Notes: a model not told the origin generated them from the sequence alone. Numbered from the stretch's first letter, positions 26,946-35,970 are shown. The stretch is 64,000 nucleotides of DNA from Microlunatus kandeliicorticis (GCF_014137855.1 NZ_JACGWT010000002.1:1-64000); one strand, 5' to 3'. Program-made: numbers and translations.

Positions 26946-27546
26946 GAAGGCGATCCTCGCGGTCTACGACACCCTCGCCGACTGGGAGGTCGGCTACCTG
27001 AGCGTCGAGCTCCGGACCGGCCGCTTCACCGGCACCCCGGTCGAGGTGGTCACCGTGGCCGAGCACCCGGGCCCGGTCACCACGATGGGTGGATTGACCG
27101 TGACGCCGACCCTCACGCTCGAGCGGCTCGACGCCGGCCCGGACGACCTGCTGGTGCTCGCCGGTGCGGGTTTCTGGGACCGCGACCCGGCCGCGGGAAC
27201 GGTGTGGACCGCCCTGGCGGCCGACTTCCTGGCCGCCGGCCGCCCGGTGGCCGCGATCTGCGGGGCAACCGCCGGACTCGCCCGGGCCGGGCTGCTCGAC
27301 GAACGCGACCACACCAGCGCGGCCCGGGAGTACCTGGCCGCCACCGGCTACCGCGGCACCGACCGCTACCGCGACGAGCGCGCGGTGGTCGACGGCGATC
27401 TGGTCACCGCCGGCCCGCAGTCGCCCGCCCACTTCGCCGCCGTCACCCTCGGCCGCCTCGGTCTGATGAACGCCGACCGCCGCCGCGCCTACCTGGGCGT
27501 GTTCGTCGACGGCGACGCCCGGCACTACGCCGGGCTGACCGCGTGA
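26935..27546 (+). CDS. DJ-1/PfpI family protein
   Basis: 203 residues from ATG 26935 (or 200 from ATG 26944). The DJ-1/PfpI fold is evident: the strand KAILAVYDTLADWE, DDLLVLAGAGFW, and the nucleophile elbow RPVAAICGATAGLARAGLLD with its cysteine. An acidic partner residue sits in YDTLADWEVGYL. Members act as glyoxalases, deglycases, amidases or isonitrile hydratases, and the precise activity is not inferable. The following MarR gene overlaps by 4 nt. The start region lies inside the operator, so repressor binding would also block transcription start. Confidence 0.88.
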   Translation: MLSMKAILAVYDTLADWEVGYLSVELRTGRFTGTPVEVVTVAEHPGPVTTMGGLTVTPTLTLERLDAGPDDLLVLAGAGFWDRDPAAGTVWTALAADFLAAGRPVAAICGATAGLARAGLLDERDHTSAAREYLAATGYRGTDRYRDERAVVDGDLVTAGPQSPAHFAAVTLGRLGLMNADRRRAYLGVFVDGDARHYAGLTA

Positions 27547-28091
27547 GCACGCCGGGCACCCCGGGCGCCGCCGGCACGGGCGGGGTGCCCGACCGCGACC
27601 GCTGGCCGGAGCCGCCGGGGCACAGCCGAGCCGGTACCGCGGTGACCGAGCTGATCATCGCGACCTTCCGGCTCAACGGGCTTTTGCTCGAGTCGGCCCA
27701 AACGCTGGCCGCCCGCGGCGGGCTGACCGCGGCCTGGTGGCAGGTGCTCGGCGGCGTGCTCGACGAGCCGCGGACGGTCGCGGAGATCGGCCGCCGGATG
27801 GGCCTGAGCCGGCAGGCGGTCCAGCGGGTGGCCGACGTGCTGGCCGGCCGCGGACTGGCCGAGTACCGGGACAACCCGGCGCACCGGCGGGCCCGGCTAC
27901 TCGCCTGCACCGAGGCGGGCTACTGGGCGGTCCGGCAGATCACCCTGGCCCAGCACCCGTGGACCAACGCGCTGGGTGCCTCGGTCGACCTCGAGACCCT
28001 GCGCGCCGCGGTGGCCACCCTCGACCGGATGGCCGACCTGGTCGAGCAGAACCCGCCCGACTCGTCCTCGAAGCCGGACGCCGGTCAGTAG
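27543..28091 (+). CDS. MarR family transcriptional regulator
   Basis: 182 residues, GTG start overlapping the PfpI stop (GTGA). A ~35-residue Pro/Gly-rich N-terminus precedes the winged helix domain (VLGGVLDEPRTVAEIGRRMGLSRQAVQRVADVLAGRGLAEYRDNPAHRRARLLACTEAG), so it is a MarR dimer. The likely target is the CAACATGTTG array 600 bp upstream, giving autoregulation of the pair. MarR regulators usually sense phenolics, oxidants or reactive carbonyls, which fits a DJ-1 partner. Its last 7 nt overlap a convergent gene. Confidence 0.9.
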   Translation: MSTPGTPGAAGTGGVPDRDRWPEPPGHSRAGTAVTELIIATFRLNGLLLESAQTLAARGGLTAAWWQVLGGVLDEPRTVAEIGRRMGLSRQAVQRVADVLAGRGLAEYRDNPAHRRARLLACTEAGYWAVRQITLAQHPWTNALGASVDLETLRAAVATLDRMADLVEQNPPDSSSKPDAGQ

Positions 28092-28777
28092 AGGCCGCTG
28101 ATCCGGCAGATCTGTCGGCCCTCGTACCGGTCGCTCTCGAGGTCGCAGGCCACCGTCGGCTGGTAGCGGGCGTAGGCGTGGGTGATCGTGCCGCCGTCGG
28201 TCATCCGGAACCGCTGGCAGGACGCGTCCCAGACGTCGGCGAACGGGTCGTCGTACACCTCGCAGGAGAACCGACCACCGGTCGCGGTCAGCTTCTGCGG
28301 CGGAGCGTCGGGGTAGAACTCGCCGTCGTAGCGAGTCGTCCGGCCGCAGGTCGGAACGCCGCCGAACCTGCCGTCGTTCGCCCCACCGCGGGCGAAGACC
28401 GCGTTGACCCAGCCCCAGGTGTGCTGGTCGGACAGCGTGTAGGCCCAGGTGTCGTTGTAGCTCCGGCCGTAGTGCACGGTCTCGCCGACCGCCTGGCAGA
28501 GCACCCAGTTGGTGCCGCCGTGGATGGTGCCCACCTTGCCCTGCAGGTGGTGCGGGCCACTGAAGACGGTGGTCTTGAGGTAGAAGACGCAGTCGTACTC
28601 GCGGTGACCGTTCTTCGTGTGGTGGGTGGCCGAGCACGGCACGGTCGCCGGCGCCGCGTCGGCGGGCGAGGCGCCCAGCACCGGGGCGATCAGCCCGGCG
28701 GCCACGACGGTCAGCGCGAGCAGCAATCGCGACACCGGCCCGACCGGACGACCAGAACGGCGAACGCGAGCGACCAT
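28085..28777 (-). CDS. Secreted cysteine-containing protein of unknown function
   Basis: 230 residues, ATG preceded by GGAGGTG. A basic N-terminus, a hydrophobic core (RLLLALTVVAAGLIAPVLG) and the likely cleavage site ADAAPATV make a Sec signal peptide. The mature protein has eight cysteines spaced for several disulfides (PCSAT, DCVFYL, LCQAVG, TCGRTT, SCEVYDD, SCQRFRM, ACDLES, ICRISG) and many aromatic residues. No family recognised. It would be a natural client of the DUF929-VKOR disulfide pathway in this window. It converges on marR. Confidence 0.78.
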   Translation of the reverse strand: MVARVRRSGRPVGPVSRLLLALTVVAAGLIAPVLGASPADAAPATVPCSATHHTKNGHREYDCVFYLKTTVFSGPHHLQGKVGTIHGGTNWVLCQAVGETVHYGRSYNDTWAYTLSDQHTWGWVNAVFARGGANDGRFGGVPTCGRTTRYDGEFYPDAPPQKLTATGGRFSCEVYDDPFADVWDASCQRFRMTDGGTITHAYARYQPTVACDLESDRYEGRQICRISGLY

Positions 28778-28886
28778 GCTGCACCTCCGGTGACCGGCCC
28801 CCCCCCTCGGGACCGCGACGTGGCGAGGACGCTAGGACGCGGCGAGGTCAGCCGACGCTCGGGACCGGTCGGCTTTCAGCGGGCGC

Positions 28887-29675
28887 TCAGCGACCGGTCC
28901 AGCGCGGCTCGCGGTGCTCGCGGAACGCCGCCACGCCCTCCCGCAGGTCGTCGGTGGTCTGCGCGATGGCCAGCTGGGCCTGCAGATAGGGCAGCGCGTC
29001 GGCCACTCCGAGGTCGCGGGTGGCGTGCAGCGCGTCCTTGCCGAGCCGCATCAGCAGCGGCGACCGGGAGGCGAGCTGACCGGCCCACCCGGCGACCACG
29101 TCGGCGAACCGCACCGGCGGGACGACCGCGTTGACGATGTGCAGGTGCGCCGCCTCGTCGGCGGTCATCAACCGACCGAGCAGCATCAGCTCGTTCGCCA
29201 CCGCGCGCGGCACGCTGCGGTAGATCAGCGCCGAGATCATGAACGGGAACACCCCGACGGTGATCTCCGGGCAGCCGAACCGGACCCCCTCGCGGGCGAT
29301 CACCAGATCGCAGGCCAGGGCCAGCCCGAACGCGCCGGCGAGCACGTCGCCGTTGGCGGCGCAGATGCTCGGCTTGCCCAGCCCGGCCAGCAGCTCGAAC
29401 ACGCGCGGGAACCGGTCGAGCCCGGCCAGTTTCTCGGTGATCGGCCGGTCGTCGGCGAAGGCCTTGAGGTCGCCGCCGCTGGAGAAGACCCGGTCACCGG
29501 TCGAGGTGATCACCACCACCCGGACCGCCTCGTCGTCGCGCGCCTGCTCGAGCCGGGCGATCAGCTGGTCGAGCATCCGTTCGCCGAGCGCGTTGCGGGT
29601 GTCCGGGTCGTCGAGGGTGAGCGTGGCCACGCCCCGGTCGTCCACGGCACAGGCGACGAGCTGTCGGTCGGTCAT
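28887..29675 (-). CDS. Enoyl-CoA hydratase/isomerase family protein
   Basis: 262 residues from ATG 29675. Crotonase fold: TLDDPDTRNALGERM, the oxyanion loop SSGGDLKAFAD, ICAANGDVLAGAFGLALACDLVIA and VRFGCPEITVGVFPFM. Active-site glutamate in CPEI is present; the first glutamate position in the GAFGLALA helix is not, so hydratase activity is uncertain and another CoA reaction (isomerase or decarboxylase type) is possible. CAGGAT lies 6 nt before the ATG. It is divergent from the EamA gene. Confidence 0.88.
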   Translation of the reverse strand: MTDRQLVACAVDDRGVATLTLDDPDTRNALGERMLDQLIARLEQARDDEAVRVVVITSTGDRVFSSGGDLKAFADDRPITEKLAGLDRFPRVFELLAGLGKPSICAANGDVLAGAFGLALACDLVIAREGVRFGCPEITVGVFPFMISALIYRSVPRAVANELMLLGRLMTADEAAHLHIVNAVVPPVRFADVVAGWAGQLASRSPLLMRLGKDALHATRDLGVADALPYLQAQLAIAQTTDDLREGVAAFREHREPRWTGR

Positions 29676-29681
29676 GGCAGC

Positions 29682-29687
29682 ATCCTG
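29682..29687 (-). promoter_or_regulatory. Possible -10, leaderless crotonase gene
   Basis: Minus-strand CAGGAT, then GCTGCC, then ATG 29675. The same hexamer serves the gene at 57968. Confidence 0.35.
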
Positions 29688-29754
29688 CCCGGCGGGACCG
29701 TTCCCGTCTGCGTGGTCCCTCGACGGCGGGACGCGCCGGAGCGAGGGAGGCACC

Positions 29755-30642
29755 GTGACCCGCCGCGGCTGGCTGCTCTTCGTCGCGCTGGGGATCGCCT
29801 GGGGCATCCCCTACCTGTTCATCCGGATCGCCGTCGCCGACCTCGACCCGCTGATCGTGGCCGCCGGCCGAACCGCTCTGGGCACGCTGTTGCTGCTCCC
29901 GTTCGCGCTCCGCCGCCGGGCGATCGTCCCGGTGCTCCGCCGCTGGCGCTGGTTGGCCGTCTACACCGCGGTCGAGATCGTCGCGCCCTGGTTGCTGCTC
30001 GGCCACGCCGAGACCCGACTGGCCAGCTCGACCACCGGGCTGGTCATCGCCGCCGTCCCGATCGTCGCCGCGATCGTGCTCACCGCGACCGGCCAGGACC
30101 GGCTCGGCCCGCGCCGGGTGGCCGGCCTGGTGCTCGGGCTGGCCGGGGTGGGCCTGCTGGTCGGGCTCGACCTCAGGGCGGACGACCTGGTGGCCTTCCT
30201 CCAGCTGCTCGGGGTGGTCGTCGGCTACGCGATCGGGCCGATCATCGTCAGCCGGAAGCTCTCCGACCTGCCCTCGATCGGGGTGGTCACCTGCTCACTG
30301 GGGCTGGCCGCGGTGCTCTACCTGCCGTTCACCCCGTGGGTCCGGCCCACCCGGGTGACCCCCTCGGCGATCGGCTCGGTCCTGGTGCTGGCGGTGGTCT
30401 GCACCGCGACGGCGTTCCTGCTGATGTTCGCGCTGATCGCCGAGGCCGGACCGGCCCGGATGACCTTGATCACCTACGTCAACCCGGCCGTCGCCGTCCT
30501 GCTGGGCGCCGCCCTGCTGGGCGAGCCGCTGACCCTGGGACTGGCCGCGGGGTTCCCGCTGATCATCCTCGGCTCGGTGCTCGGCACCTGGCGGTCGCGC
30601 TCGGTCGACCGGGTCACCGCCGCCGACGCGCCCCTCGGCTGA
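29755..30642 (+). CDS. EamA/DMT family transporter
   Basis: 295 residues, GTG preceded by GAGGGAGG. Ten transmembrane helices in two EamA repeats; first repeat WLLFVALGIAWGIPYLFIRIAV..LIVAAGRTALGTLLLLPFAL, second beginning at VVVGYAIGPIIVSRKL. The GMPYLFI/WGxxY block and the NPAVAVLLGAALLGEPLT motif are family hallmarks. Likely exports or exchanges small metabolites. It converges on the MFS gene with only 3 nt between stops. Confidence 0.9.
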   Translation: MTRRGWLLFVALGIAWGIPYLFIRIAVADLDPLIVAAGRTALGTLLLLPFALRRRAIVPVLRRWRWLAVYTAVEIVAPWLLLGHAETRLASSTTGLVIAAVPIVAAIVLTATGQDRLGPRRVAGLVLGLAGVGLLVGLDLRADDLVAFLQLLGVVVGYAIGPIIVSRKLSDLPSIGVVTCSLGLAAVLYLPFTPWVRPTRVTPSAIGSVLVLAVVCTATAFLLMFALIAEAGPARMTLITYVNPAVAVLLGAALLGEPLTLGLAAGFPLIILGSVLGTWRSRSVDRVTAADAPLG

Positions 30643-30645
30643 GGG

Positions 30646-31959
30646 TCAGGCGGCCAGCCGGTCGGCGGGCCGGTCGCTCGCCGCCGGGTCGTGGTGGTCG
30701 GGTGAGGGACGCAGCGTCATGGCCCGCCGCCAGCGCGGACGGGCACCGAAGGCGATCAACGACGACAGCGCGGCGAACACCGCGGCCCCACCGAAGCTGA
30801 AGGTGAGCCCGTAGCCGTCGATCAGCAGCCCGGCGAGCGCGGTGCCCGCGGCGGCGCCGGTGGTGTTCGAGGCGGACAGGAACGCCTGCGCCTCGTTCAG
30901 CCGGTGCCCCGGGGCCAGGTGGTCCAGCAGCGCCTGCTGCATGATCAACGTCGGCGCGATGCTGAGACCGGTGCAGAAGAGCAGCGGCAGCAGCACGCCG
31001 AGGCCGGCGTGGCCGGTGGAGAGCAACAGGGCCATCGCGCCCAGGCAGATCGCGAAGGTGCCGAGCAGCACCGGCACGGCGATCCGCTCGTCGACCTTCC
31101 AGTCGCGCGCGCCGTAGACCAGGCCGCCGATGGTGCTGCCGCCGGCGATGAAGGCGAACAGGATGCCGACGTGGTCGGAGCCGCCGAGCAGCTCGCCCGC
31201 GGTCGCGGCCATCGAGGTGTCCAGCTGGCCGAAGCCGACGCTGAGCGCGAGCATCACCAGCAGCACCGCGCCGACGCCGGAGGCGAAGACGACCGACTTC
31301 GGGCCGTGGGCGGTCGCGGCCTGCGCCACGTCGTGGCGGCTCGAGGCACCGCGGGCGGCGGAGGTGCGGCAGTAGGCACCCACGCCGCCGATCATCAGCG
31401 CCGCGGTGACGATCAGCGGCACCACCGGCGGCAGCAGCGCGAGCAGCGCGGAGAGCAGCAGCGGGCCGCCGACGAAGATCATCTCGACCGAGGTGGCGTC
31501 GAGGGCGAAGGCGACCTTGCGCGAGGCCGGGTCGCGGAACACCACCCGCCAGGCGGCCCGGATCGCCGGGCTGACCGGGGGGTAGGCGAGGCCGGCACCG
31601 GCGGCCAGCGCGACCAGCCCGACCGGGTGCACGCCGCCGACGGTGGCCACGGCGAGCGCGATCATCAACCCGCCGCTGACCAGGGCGGTCGGCAGCAGCA
31701 CGCGGATCTGGCCGTGCCGGTCCATCAACCGGCCCCAGAGCGGTGTGCCGAGCGCGCAGCCGATCGCGTAGGCACCGGTCACCACGCCGGCGATCGCGTA
31801 GGCCGAGCGGGCGTGCTGCACCAGCACCAGCATCCCGATCGGGGCCATCGCCAACGGCAGCCGGGCGATGATCGCGGCGAGGAAGGGACGGGCGGCCGGG
31901 CCGTGCCGGAGGAGCCGGAGGTAGGCGCGCGGACCGGTCCCGATCGCGACCTCCGCCAC
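30646..31959 (-). CDS. MFS transporter
   Basis: 437 residues from GTG 31959, which has AGGGGAG upstream. Twelve predicted helices; the helix 2-3 loop carries GTPLWGRLMDRHGQIRVLL, the MFS motif A. The C-terminal ~25 residues are polar. Members of this branch export drugs or small metabolites. Upstream, an AT-rich palindromic TCAAGCTTAA site (32042-32051) may bind its regulator, but no regulator gene adjoins it. Confidence 0.88.
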   Translation of the reverse strand: MAEVAIGTGPRAYLRLLRHGPAARPFLAAIIARLPLAMAPIGMLVLVQHARSAYAIAGVVTGAYAIGCALGTPLWGRLMDRHGQIRVLLPTALVSGGLMIALAVATVGGVHPVGLVALAAGAGLAYPPVSPAIRAAWRVVFRDPASRKVAFALDATSVEMIFVGGPLLLSALLALLPPVVPLIVTAALMIGGVGAYCRTSAARGASSRHDVAQAATAHGPKSVVFASGVGAVLLVMLALSVGFGQLDTSMAATAGELLGGSDHVGILFAFIAGGSTIGGLVYGARDWKVDERIAVPVLLGTFAICLGAMALLLSTGHAGLGVLLPLLFCTGLSIAPTLIMQQALLDHLAPGHRLNEAQAFLSASNTTGAAAGTALAGLLIDGYGLTFSFGGAAVFAALSSLIAFGARPRWRRAMTLRPSPDHHDPAASDRPADRLAA

Positions 31960-32041
31960 CGTGCTCCCCTGCTTCCTGCCGACCCGCGGCCCTCGTGCGT
32001 GCGCGGGCTGGACCTGCGAATGGGTGCCCCGACTATGCGTA

Positions 32042-32051
32042 TCAAGCTTAA
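32042..32051. promoter_or_regulatory. AT-rich palindrome upstream of the MFS gene
   Basis: TCAAGCTTAA, nearly perfect about AAGCTT, in a local AT-rich patch (32035-32055) 83 nt upstream of the MFS start. A minus-strand CATAGT hexamer lies next to it (about 32032-32037). Probable operator/promoter. Confidence 0.4.
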
Positions 32052-32187
32052 ACGATCCAGACGCTCGTCCGAGACCGAGTTTTCCGGCGCGGGCTGGTCC
32101 GGATCGTGCATCGTCGTCCGGTGTCGGTGGTCCGCGGTAGGACGGAACCAGCCGTCCGGGACCGCCGGACCGACGAGGGAGGTGACG

Positions 32188-32604
32188 ATGCCGGGCATCC
32201 AGGTGGCGTTCGACGCCGCCGACCCGCACGCTCTGGCCGCGTTCTGGGCCGCGCTGCTCCACTACCGGGTCGAGGACCACAGCGCACTGGTCGACCAGCT
32301 GGTCGCGGCCGGGCAGATGCCGGAGTCCGACCGGGTCGTCCACGACGGCCGGTCGGCGTTCGCCGACGTGGCCACCGCGGTCGACCCCACCGGCGCCGGC
32401 CCGCGGCTGTTCTTCCAACGGGTCCCCGAGCCGAAGACCGCGAAGAACCGCGTGCACCTCGACGTGCCGGCCGGCGACGACGTCGACGCCGAGGTGGCCC
32501 GCGCGCTGGCGCTGGGCGCCCGCGCGCTCTGGGTGACCAGCGACCGCGGCCCGGTCACCCACACCCTCGCCGACCCCGAGGGGAACGAGTTCTGCCTGCA
32601 CTGA
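32188..32604 (+). CDS. VOC family (glyoxalase-like) protein
   Basis: 138 residues, ATG with GGGAGG upstream. Begins IQVAFDAADPHALAAFWAALLHYRVED and ends THTLADPEGNEFCLH, the typical beta-alpha-beta-beta-beta module; VHLDVPAGDDVDAEVARAL is the second half. Members bind metals and small substrates or act in resistance; this fused pseudo-dimeric form is widespread in Actinomycetota with unknown substrate. It is divergent from the MFS gene, and the glycosyltransferase that follows has its own promoter. Confidence 0.88.
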   Translation: MPGIQVAFDAADPHALAAFWAALLHYRVEDHSALVDQLVAAGQMPESDRVVHDGRSAFADVATAVDPTGAGPRLFFQRVPEPKTAKNRVHLDVPAGDDVDAEVARALALGARALWVTSDRGPVTHTLADPEGNEFCLH

Positions 32605-32689
32605 CCGGCCGGGATGTCCACGGACACCGCGCCGGCGGGGGTACGGCCGGTTGCGGCCTCGCCTCGGCGGCCGCGTCGGCCCGCGCCCC

Positions 32690-32695
32690 TACGAT
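32690..32695 (+). promoter_or_regulatory. -10 element, leaderless glycosyltransferase gene
   Basis: TACGAT, then GCGCGG, then GTG 32702. Confidence 0.6.
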
Positions 32696-32701
32696 GCGCG
32701 G

Positions 32702-34060
32702 GTGGACCGGCGGATCCTGATCCTCAGCGCGAGCGTCGGCTCGGGCCACACCATCGCGGCGCGGGCGCTCGAGGAGTCGTTGCGCAACCGGCTCGGGATC
32801 GAGCGGGTCCGCACCCTCGACGTGCTCGAGACCACCCCCGAGCTCTACCGGACCTTCTACGACGACGCCTACTTCGGTCTGGTGGAGGCGGTCCCCTGGC
32901 TGGTCGGCTGGGGCTACGACGCCAACAACCCGCCGTTCAAGCTCGGCGGGTCGATCTCGCTCTGGGACCGGATCAACACCACCAGCACCGTCCGGTCGAT
33001 CCGCGAGTTCCGGCCCGACATCGTGCTGTGCACCCACTTCCTGCCCGCCCGGCTGGTCTCGCTGATGCTGACCCGCGGCAGCTTCAGCACCCGGCTGGCG
33101 GTGATCACCACCGACTACGACTTCCAGGGCCTGTGGCTCAGCAACACCTTCAACCACTTCTACACCGCGCGCGAGGAGACCCGGGCGCACCTGATCGGGC
33201 TCGGGCTGCCGGCGGACCGGTTGACCGCCTCCGGGATCCCGGTGCGGGCCGAGCTCGGACGGCCGCTCGACGACGACGCCCGCGCCGCGGTCCGCGCCCG
33301 CTACGGGCTCGAGGACGGGGTGCCGACCCTGCTGATCTCCGCCGGCGCCGCGGGAGGCGGCTATGCGCTGGGCATCGTCCGGCAGGTCCGCGAGCTGACC
33401 GCCGACTTCCGCGCGGTGGTGGTGTGCGGCCGCAACGCCCAGCTCGAGCACGCGGTGCGCCAGCTGGTCGACGGCCACGACCGGCGGTTCCGGGTGCTCG
33501 GCTACACCACCGAGATGCCCGAGCTGATGCGGGTGGCCGACCTGTTCGTCGGCAAGCCGGGCGGGCTGTCGGCCTCGGAGGCGATGGCCGCCGGGCTGCC
33601 GATGGTGTTGATCAAGCCCATCCCGGGGCAGGAGGAGCGCAACAGCGACTTCCTGCTCGAGGAGGGCGCGGCCATCCGGTGCAACTACGACACGACCGTC
33701 GGGTGGAAGATCGACCGGCTGCTCGCCGAGCCGGGTCGGCTGGCCGCGATGGCCGAGCACGCCCGCCGGATCGGACGTCCGCACGCCGCCGGCGAGATCA
33801 CCTCGGCGGTGCTCGCCGACACCCGCGAGCAGCTGTGGATCAGCCACGCCGCGCAGCGCTCGATCCTGGCCTCGAGCGAGCGCGGGATCGCCCCGTCCGA
33901 CCTCCAGGCCGACCGGCGGATCCGGACCCTGGTGGACACCGGCACCGGCCGTTCGGTCGGGTTGATCACCGAGGCCCAGCGCCGGACCGTGGCCAAGGGT
34001 CAGCGCCGGCAAGTGGATCTCGGCCGTGGAGGACGACACCCGGCTCACCGTGAGCACTGA
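32702..34060 (+). CDS. MGDG synthase/UgtP-type glycosyltransferase
   Basis: 452 residues from GTG 32702. The N-terminal domain (ILILSASVGSGHTIAARALEESL, then PDIVLCTHFLPARL) is the MGDG_synth fold, and the C-terminal GT28 domain has LLISAGAAGGG and VGKPGGLSASEAMAAGLPMVLIKPIPGQEERN, the UDP-sugar site. Such enzymes add sugars to diacylglycerol to make membrane glycolipids, an anchor for lipoglycans. The last ~60 residues, after the GT28 domain, are Arg/Gln-rich and poorly conserved-looking. It may act on the inner face of the membrane. Followed by repeats and convergent hspR. Confidence 0.9.
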   Translation: MDRRILILSASVGSGHTIAARALEESLRNRLGIERVRTLDVLETTPELYRTFYDDAYFGLVEAVPWLVGWGYDANNPPFKLGGSISLWDRINTTSTVRSIREFRPDIVLCTHFLPARLVSLMLTRGSFSTRLAVITTDYDFQGLWLSNTFNHFYTAREETRAHLIGLGLPADRLTASGIPVRAELGRPLDDDARAAVRARYGLEDGVPTLLISAGAAGGGYALGIVRQVRELTADFRAVVVCGRNAQLEHAVRQLVDGHDRRFRVLGYTTEMPELMRVADLFVGKPGGLSASEAMAAGLPMVLIKPIPGQEERNSDFLLEEGAAIRCNYDTTVGWKIDRLLAEPGRLAAMAEHARRIGRPHAAGEITSAVLADTREQLWISHAAQRSILASSERGIAPSDLQADRRIRTLVDTGTGRSVGLITEAQRRTVAKGQRRQVDLGRGGRHPAHREH

Positions 34061-34166
34061 GGCCCTGTCACGTCTCCGCCGCCGCCGGATCGACCCGTTC
34101 CTGCTGCTCACCCTGCGCAACATCCTCGGCCCGTACACCGAGCTGACCTTCGACGTCCGCGGCTGA
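34026..34166 (+). CDS. Possible small protein, 38-46 residues
   Basis: An open frame overlapping the end of the glycosyltransferase in another frame, with starts at GTG 34026 or GTG 34050, ending TGA 34164-34166. It encodes RRRRIDPFLLLTLRNILGPY and a short tail. A GGAGGA lies at 34029-34034, far from GTG 34050. It could be a small protein, or the glycosyltransferase may really continue in this frame after a shift near 34010. No homologue recognised. Confidence 0.3.
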   Translation: MEDDTRLTVSTEALSRLRRRRIDPFLLLTLRNILGPYTELTFDVRG

Positions 34167-34195
34167 CGCGGTCGCGCACGCTGTGCCTCACGCAC

Positions 34196-34311
34196 GCTGA
34201 GCCTGTCGAGCGCACCCGCCCGCGCTGAGCTCGTCGAAGCGCACCCACGCACGCTGAGCCCATCGACGCACGCTGAGCCTGTCGAAGCGCCATGGCCTTC
34301 GACAGGCTCAG
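34196..34311. repeat. Repeat cluster of the CCTGAGCCTGTCGAAG family
   Basis: Four diverged copies of GCTGAGCCTGTCGAAG at about 34196, 34223, 34253 and 34272, followed by one inverted copy ending at 34311. It fills the gap between the glycosyltransferase and hspR. The family also occurs at 8.1 and 9.2 kb. Confidence 0.85.
34273..34311. terminator. Bidirectional hairpin from inverted repeat copies
   Basis: CTGAGCCTGTCGAAG (34273-34287) and its exact complement (34297-34311) form a 15-bp stem with the loop CGCCATGGC. Convergent genes end on both sides, so it probably terminates both transcripts. Confidence 0.65.
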
Positions 34312-34351
34312 GGCACGGTGATCGGGCCCTTCGCGGGCTCGGTGAGCTGGG

Positions 34352-34789
34352 TCAGCGGGCCGGCGGGCCCGGGAGCGCGCGCTGCGGCTGCCAGGTCGGG
34401 CGGGCCCGGCCACCGAGGTGGACGGCCCCGCTCTGCTCGGCGGTGAACACCCGCGAGGCGGGCGGTGCGGCCCGGCCGGCGCGCACCAGTTCGGCGAGCT
34501 CGGCCACCTGCACCCGCAGCTGCTCGATCTCGGTCTGCATGGCCAGGATCCGCCGGATCCCCTCGAGGTTGACCCCCTCGTCCTGGCTGAGCTGCTGGAT
34601 CAGCCGCAGCCGGGCGACGTCGCGGCGCGAGTAGCGCCGGCCGCGACCGGCGGTCCGCCGCGGCGAGACCAGCCCGATCCGGTCGTAGGTCCGCAGCGTC
34701 TGCGGGTGCATGCCGGCCAGCTGCGCCGCCACCGAGATCACGAACAACGGCGCGTCGGCGTCGATCGGCTGGGGCAGCCGGCCGGACAT
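34352..34789 (-). CDS. hspR: Heat-shock repressor HspR
   Basis: 145 residues, ATG overlapping the dnaJ stop by one base (TGATG). MerR-type helix-turn-helix at residues ~10-75 (FVISVAAQLAGMHPQTLRTYDRIGLVSPRRTAGRGRRYSRRDVARL), then a dimer helix and a basic tail. HspR binds HAIR inverted repeats and uses DnaK as co-repressor; in heat shock DnaK is titrated by misfolded protein and repression ends. Three HAIR sites precede dnaK and two precede clpB here. Last gene of the dnaK operon. Confidence 0.96.
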   Translation of the reverse strand: MSGRLPQPIDADAPLFVISVAAQLAGMHPQTLRTYDRIGLVSPRRTAGRGRRYSRRDVARLRLIQQLSQDEGVNLEGIRRILAMQTEIEQLRVQVAELAELVRAGRAAPPASRVFTAEQSGAVHLGGRARPTWQPQRALPGPPAR

Positions 34790-35970
34790 CAGGCGCTACC
34801 CGACCGGGCGTTCGCGAACAGCCCGAGCCGCGGGTTGCTGGTGCCGGCCGCGGCGGCGTACGCGTCGAGCGCCTGCTTGGCCTCGTCGGTCAGCTGGTCG
34901 GGGACGACCACCTCGACGCTGACCAGGAGGTCGCCCGGAGTGCCGTCGCGTCGTGCCACGCCCTTGCCGCGGACCCGGAAGGTACGGCCGTTCGGCGTCC
35001 CCGCCGGGATCTTGAGCCGGACCGACGGACCGTCGAGGGTGGGCACGTCGATGCTCGCGCCGAGCGCCGCCTCGGTGAAGGTCACCGGCGCGGTCAGCGT
35101 CAGGTTGTCGCCCTTGCGGCCGAACACCGGGTGCGGACGCACGTGGACGATCACGTAGAGGTCGCCGGCCGCGCCGCCGTTCTCGCCGGCGCCGCCCTTG
35201 CCCTTGAGCCGGATCCGCTGGCCGTCGGTGACCCCGGCGGGGATCCGGACCTGCATGGTCCGGGTCGACCGGCCGCGGCCGGACCCGCCGCAGGTCGGGC
35301 ACGGGTCGTCGACCACCATGCCGCGGCCGCGGCACTCCGTGCACGGCTCGGTCACCGCGAACACGCCGCCCGAGGTCGAGGTCTGCATGCCGCTGCCCTC
35401 GCACTTGGGACAGACGTGCGGGACGGTGCCCGCCTTGGCCCCGGTGCCCTGACAGGTCGGGCAGGCCGCTTCCGAGACCATCTGCATCGGGACGGTGGTG
35501 CCGTTCACCGACGCGGTGAAGTCGATGGTGGCCTCACCCTCGATGTCACTGCCGCGGCGCGGGCCCCGCCCGGTGGCACTGGTCCGAGTCCGGTTGGCCC
35601 CACCGAAGAGACCGCCGAAGAGGTCGCCGAAGCCGTCGCCGGCCTGGGTGGCCTGGCGGAACAGGTCGTCGACCGAGCCGGTGCCGGGCTGACCGGTGCG
35701 ACCGCCGGCCCCGGGGAACCGGAACCCGCCGGCCCCGAACAGCCGCCGCGCCTCGTCGTACTCCTTGCGCTTGGCCGGGCTCGACAGCACGTCATGGGCC
35801 TCGGAGACGTCCTTGAACCGGCGCTCGGCCTCCGGGTTGTTCGGGTTGGCGTCCGGGTGGTTCGCCCGGGCCAGCTTCCGGTAGGCCTTCTTGATGTCGT
35901 CCGGGCTCGCGTCCTTGGAGACGCCGAGCACCTTGTAGTAGTCCTTCTCGATGTAGTCCTTGGTGCTCAC
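34789..35970 (-). CDS. dnaJ: Chaperone DnaJ
   Basis: 393 residues. J-domain with HPD in [11 protein letters not shown] (stimulates DnaK ATPase), Gly/Phe region ([16 protein letters not shown]), four zinc repeats [24 protein letters not shown] and CPTCGGSG, then two substrate-binding beta domains ending near [10 protein letters not shown]. This is the DnaJ2-type with the full zinc finger, delivering clients to DnaK. Operon partner of hspR, which begins at its stop. Confidence 0.97.
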   Translation of the reverse strand: MSTKDYIEKDYYKVLGVSKDASPDDIKKAYRKLARANHPDANPNNPEAERRFKDVSEAHDVLSSPAKRKEYDEARRLFGAGGFRFPGAGGRTGQPGTGSVDDLFRQATQAGDGFGDLFGGLFGGANRTRTSATGRGPRRGSDIEGEATIDFTASVNGTTVPMQMVSEAACPTCQGTGAKAGTVPHVCPKCEGSGMQTSTSGGVFAVTEPCTECRGRGMVVDDPCPTCGGSGRGRSTRTMQVRIPAGVTDGQRIRLKGKGGAGENGGAAGDLYVIVHVRPHPVFGRKGDNLTLTAPVTFTEAALGASIDVPTLDGPSVRLKIPAGTPNGRTFRVRGKGVARRDGTPGDLLVSVEVVVPDQLTDEAKQALDAYAAAAGTSNPRLGLFANARSGSA

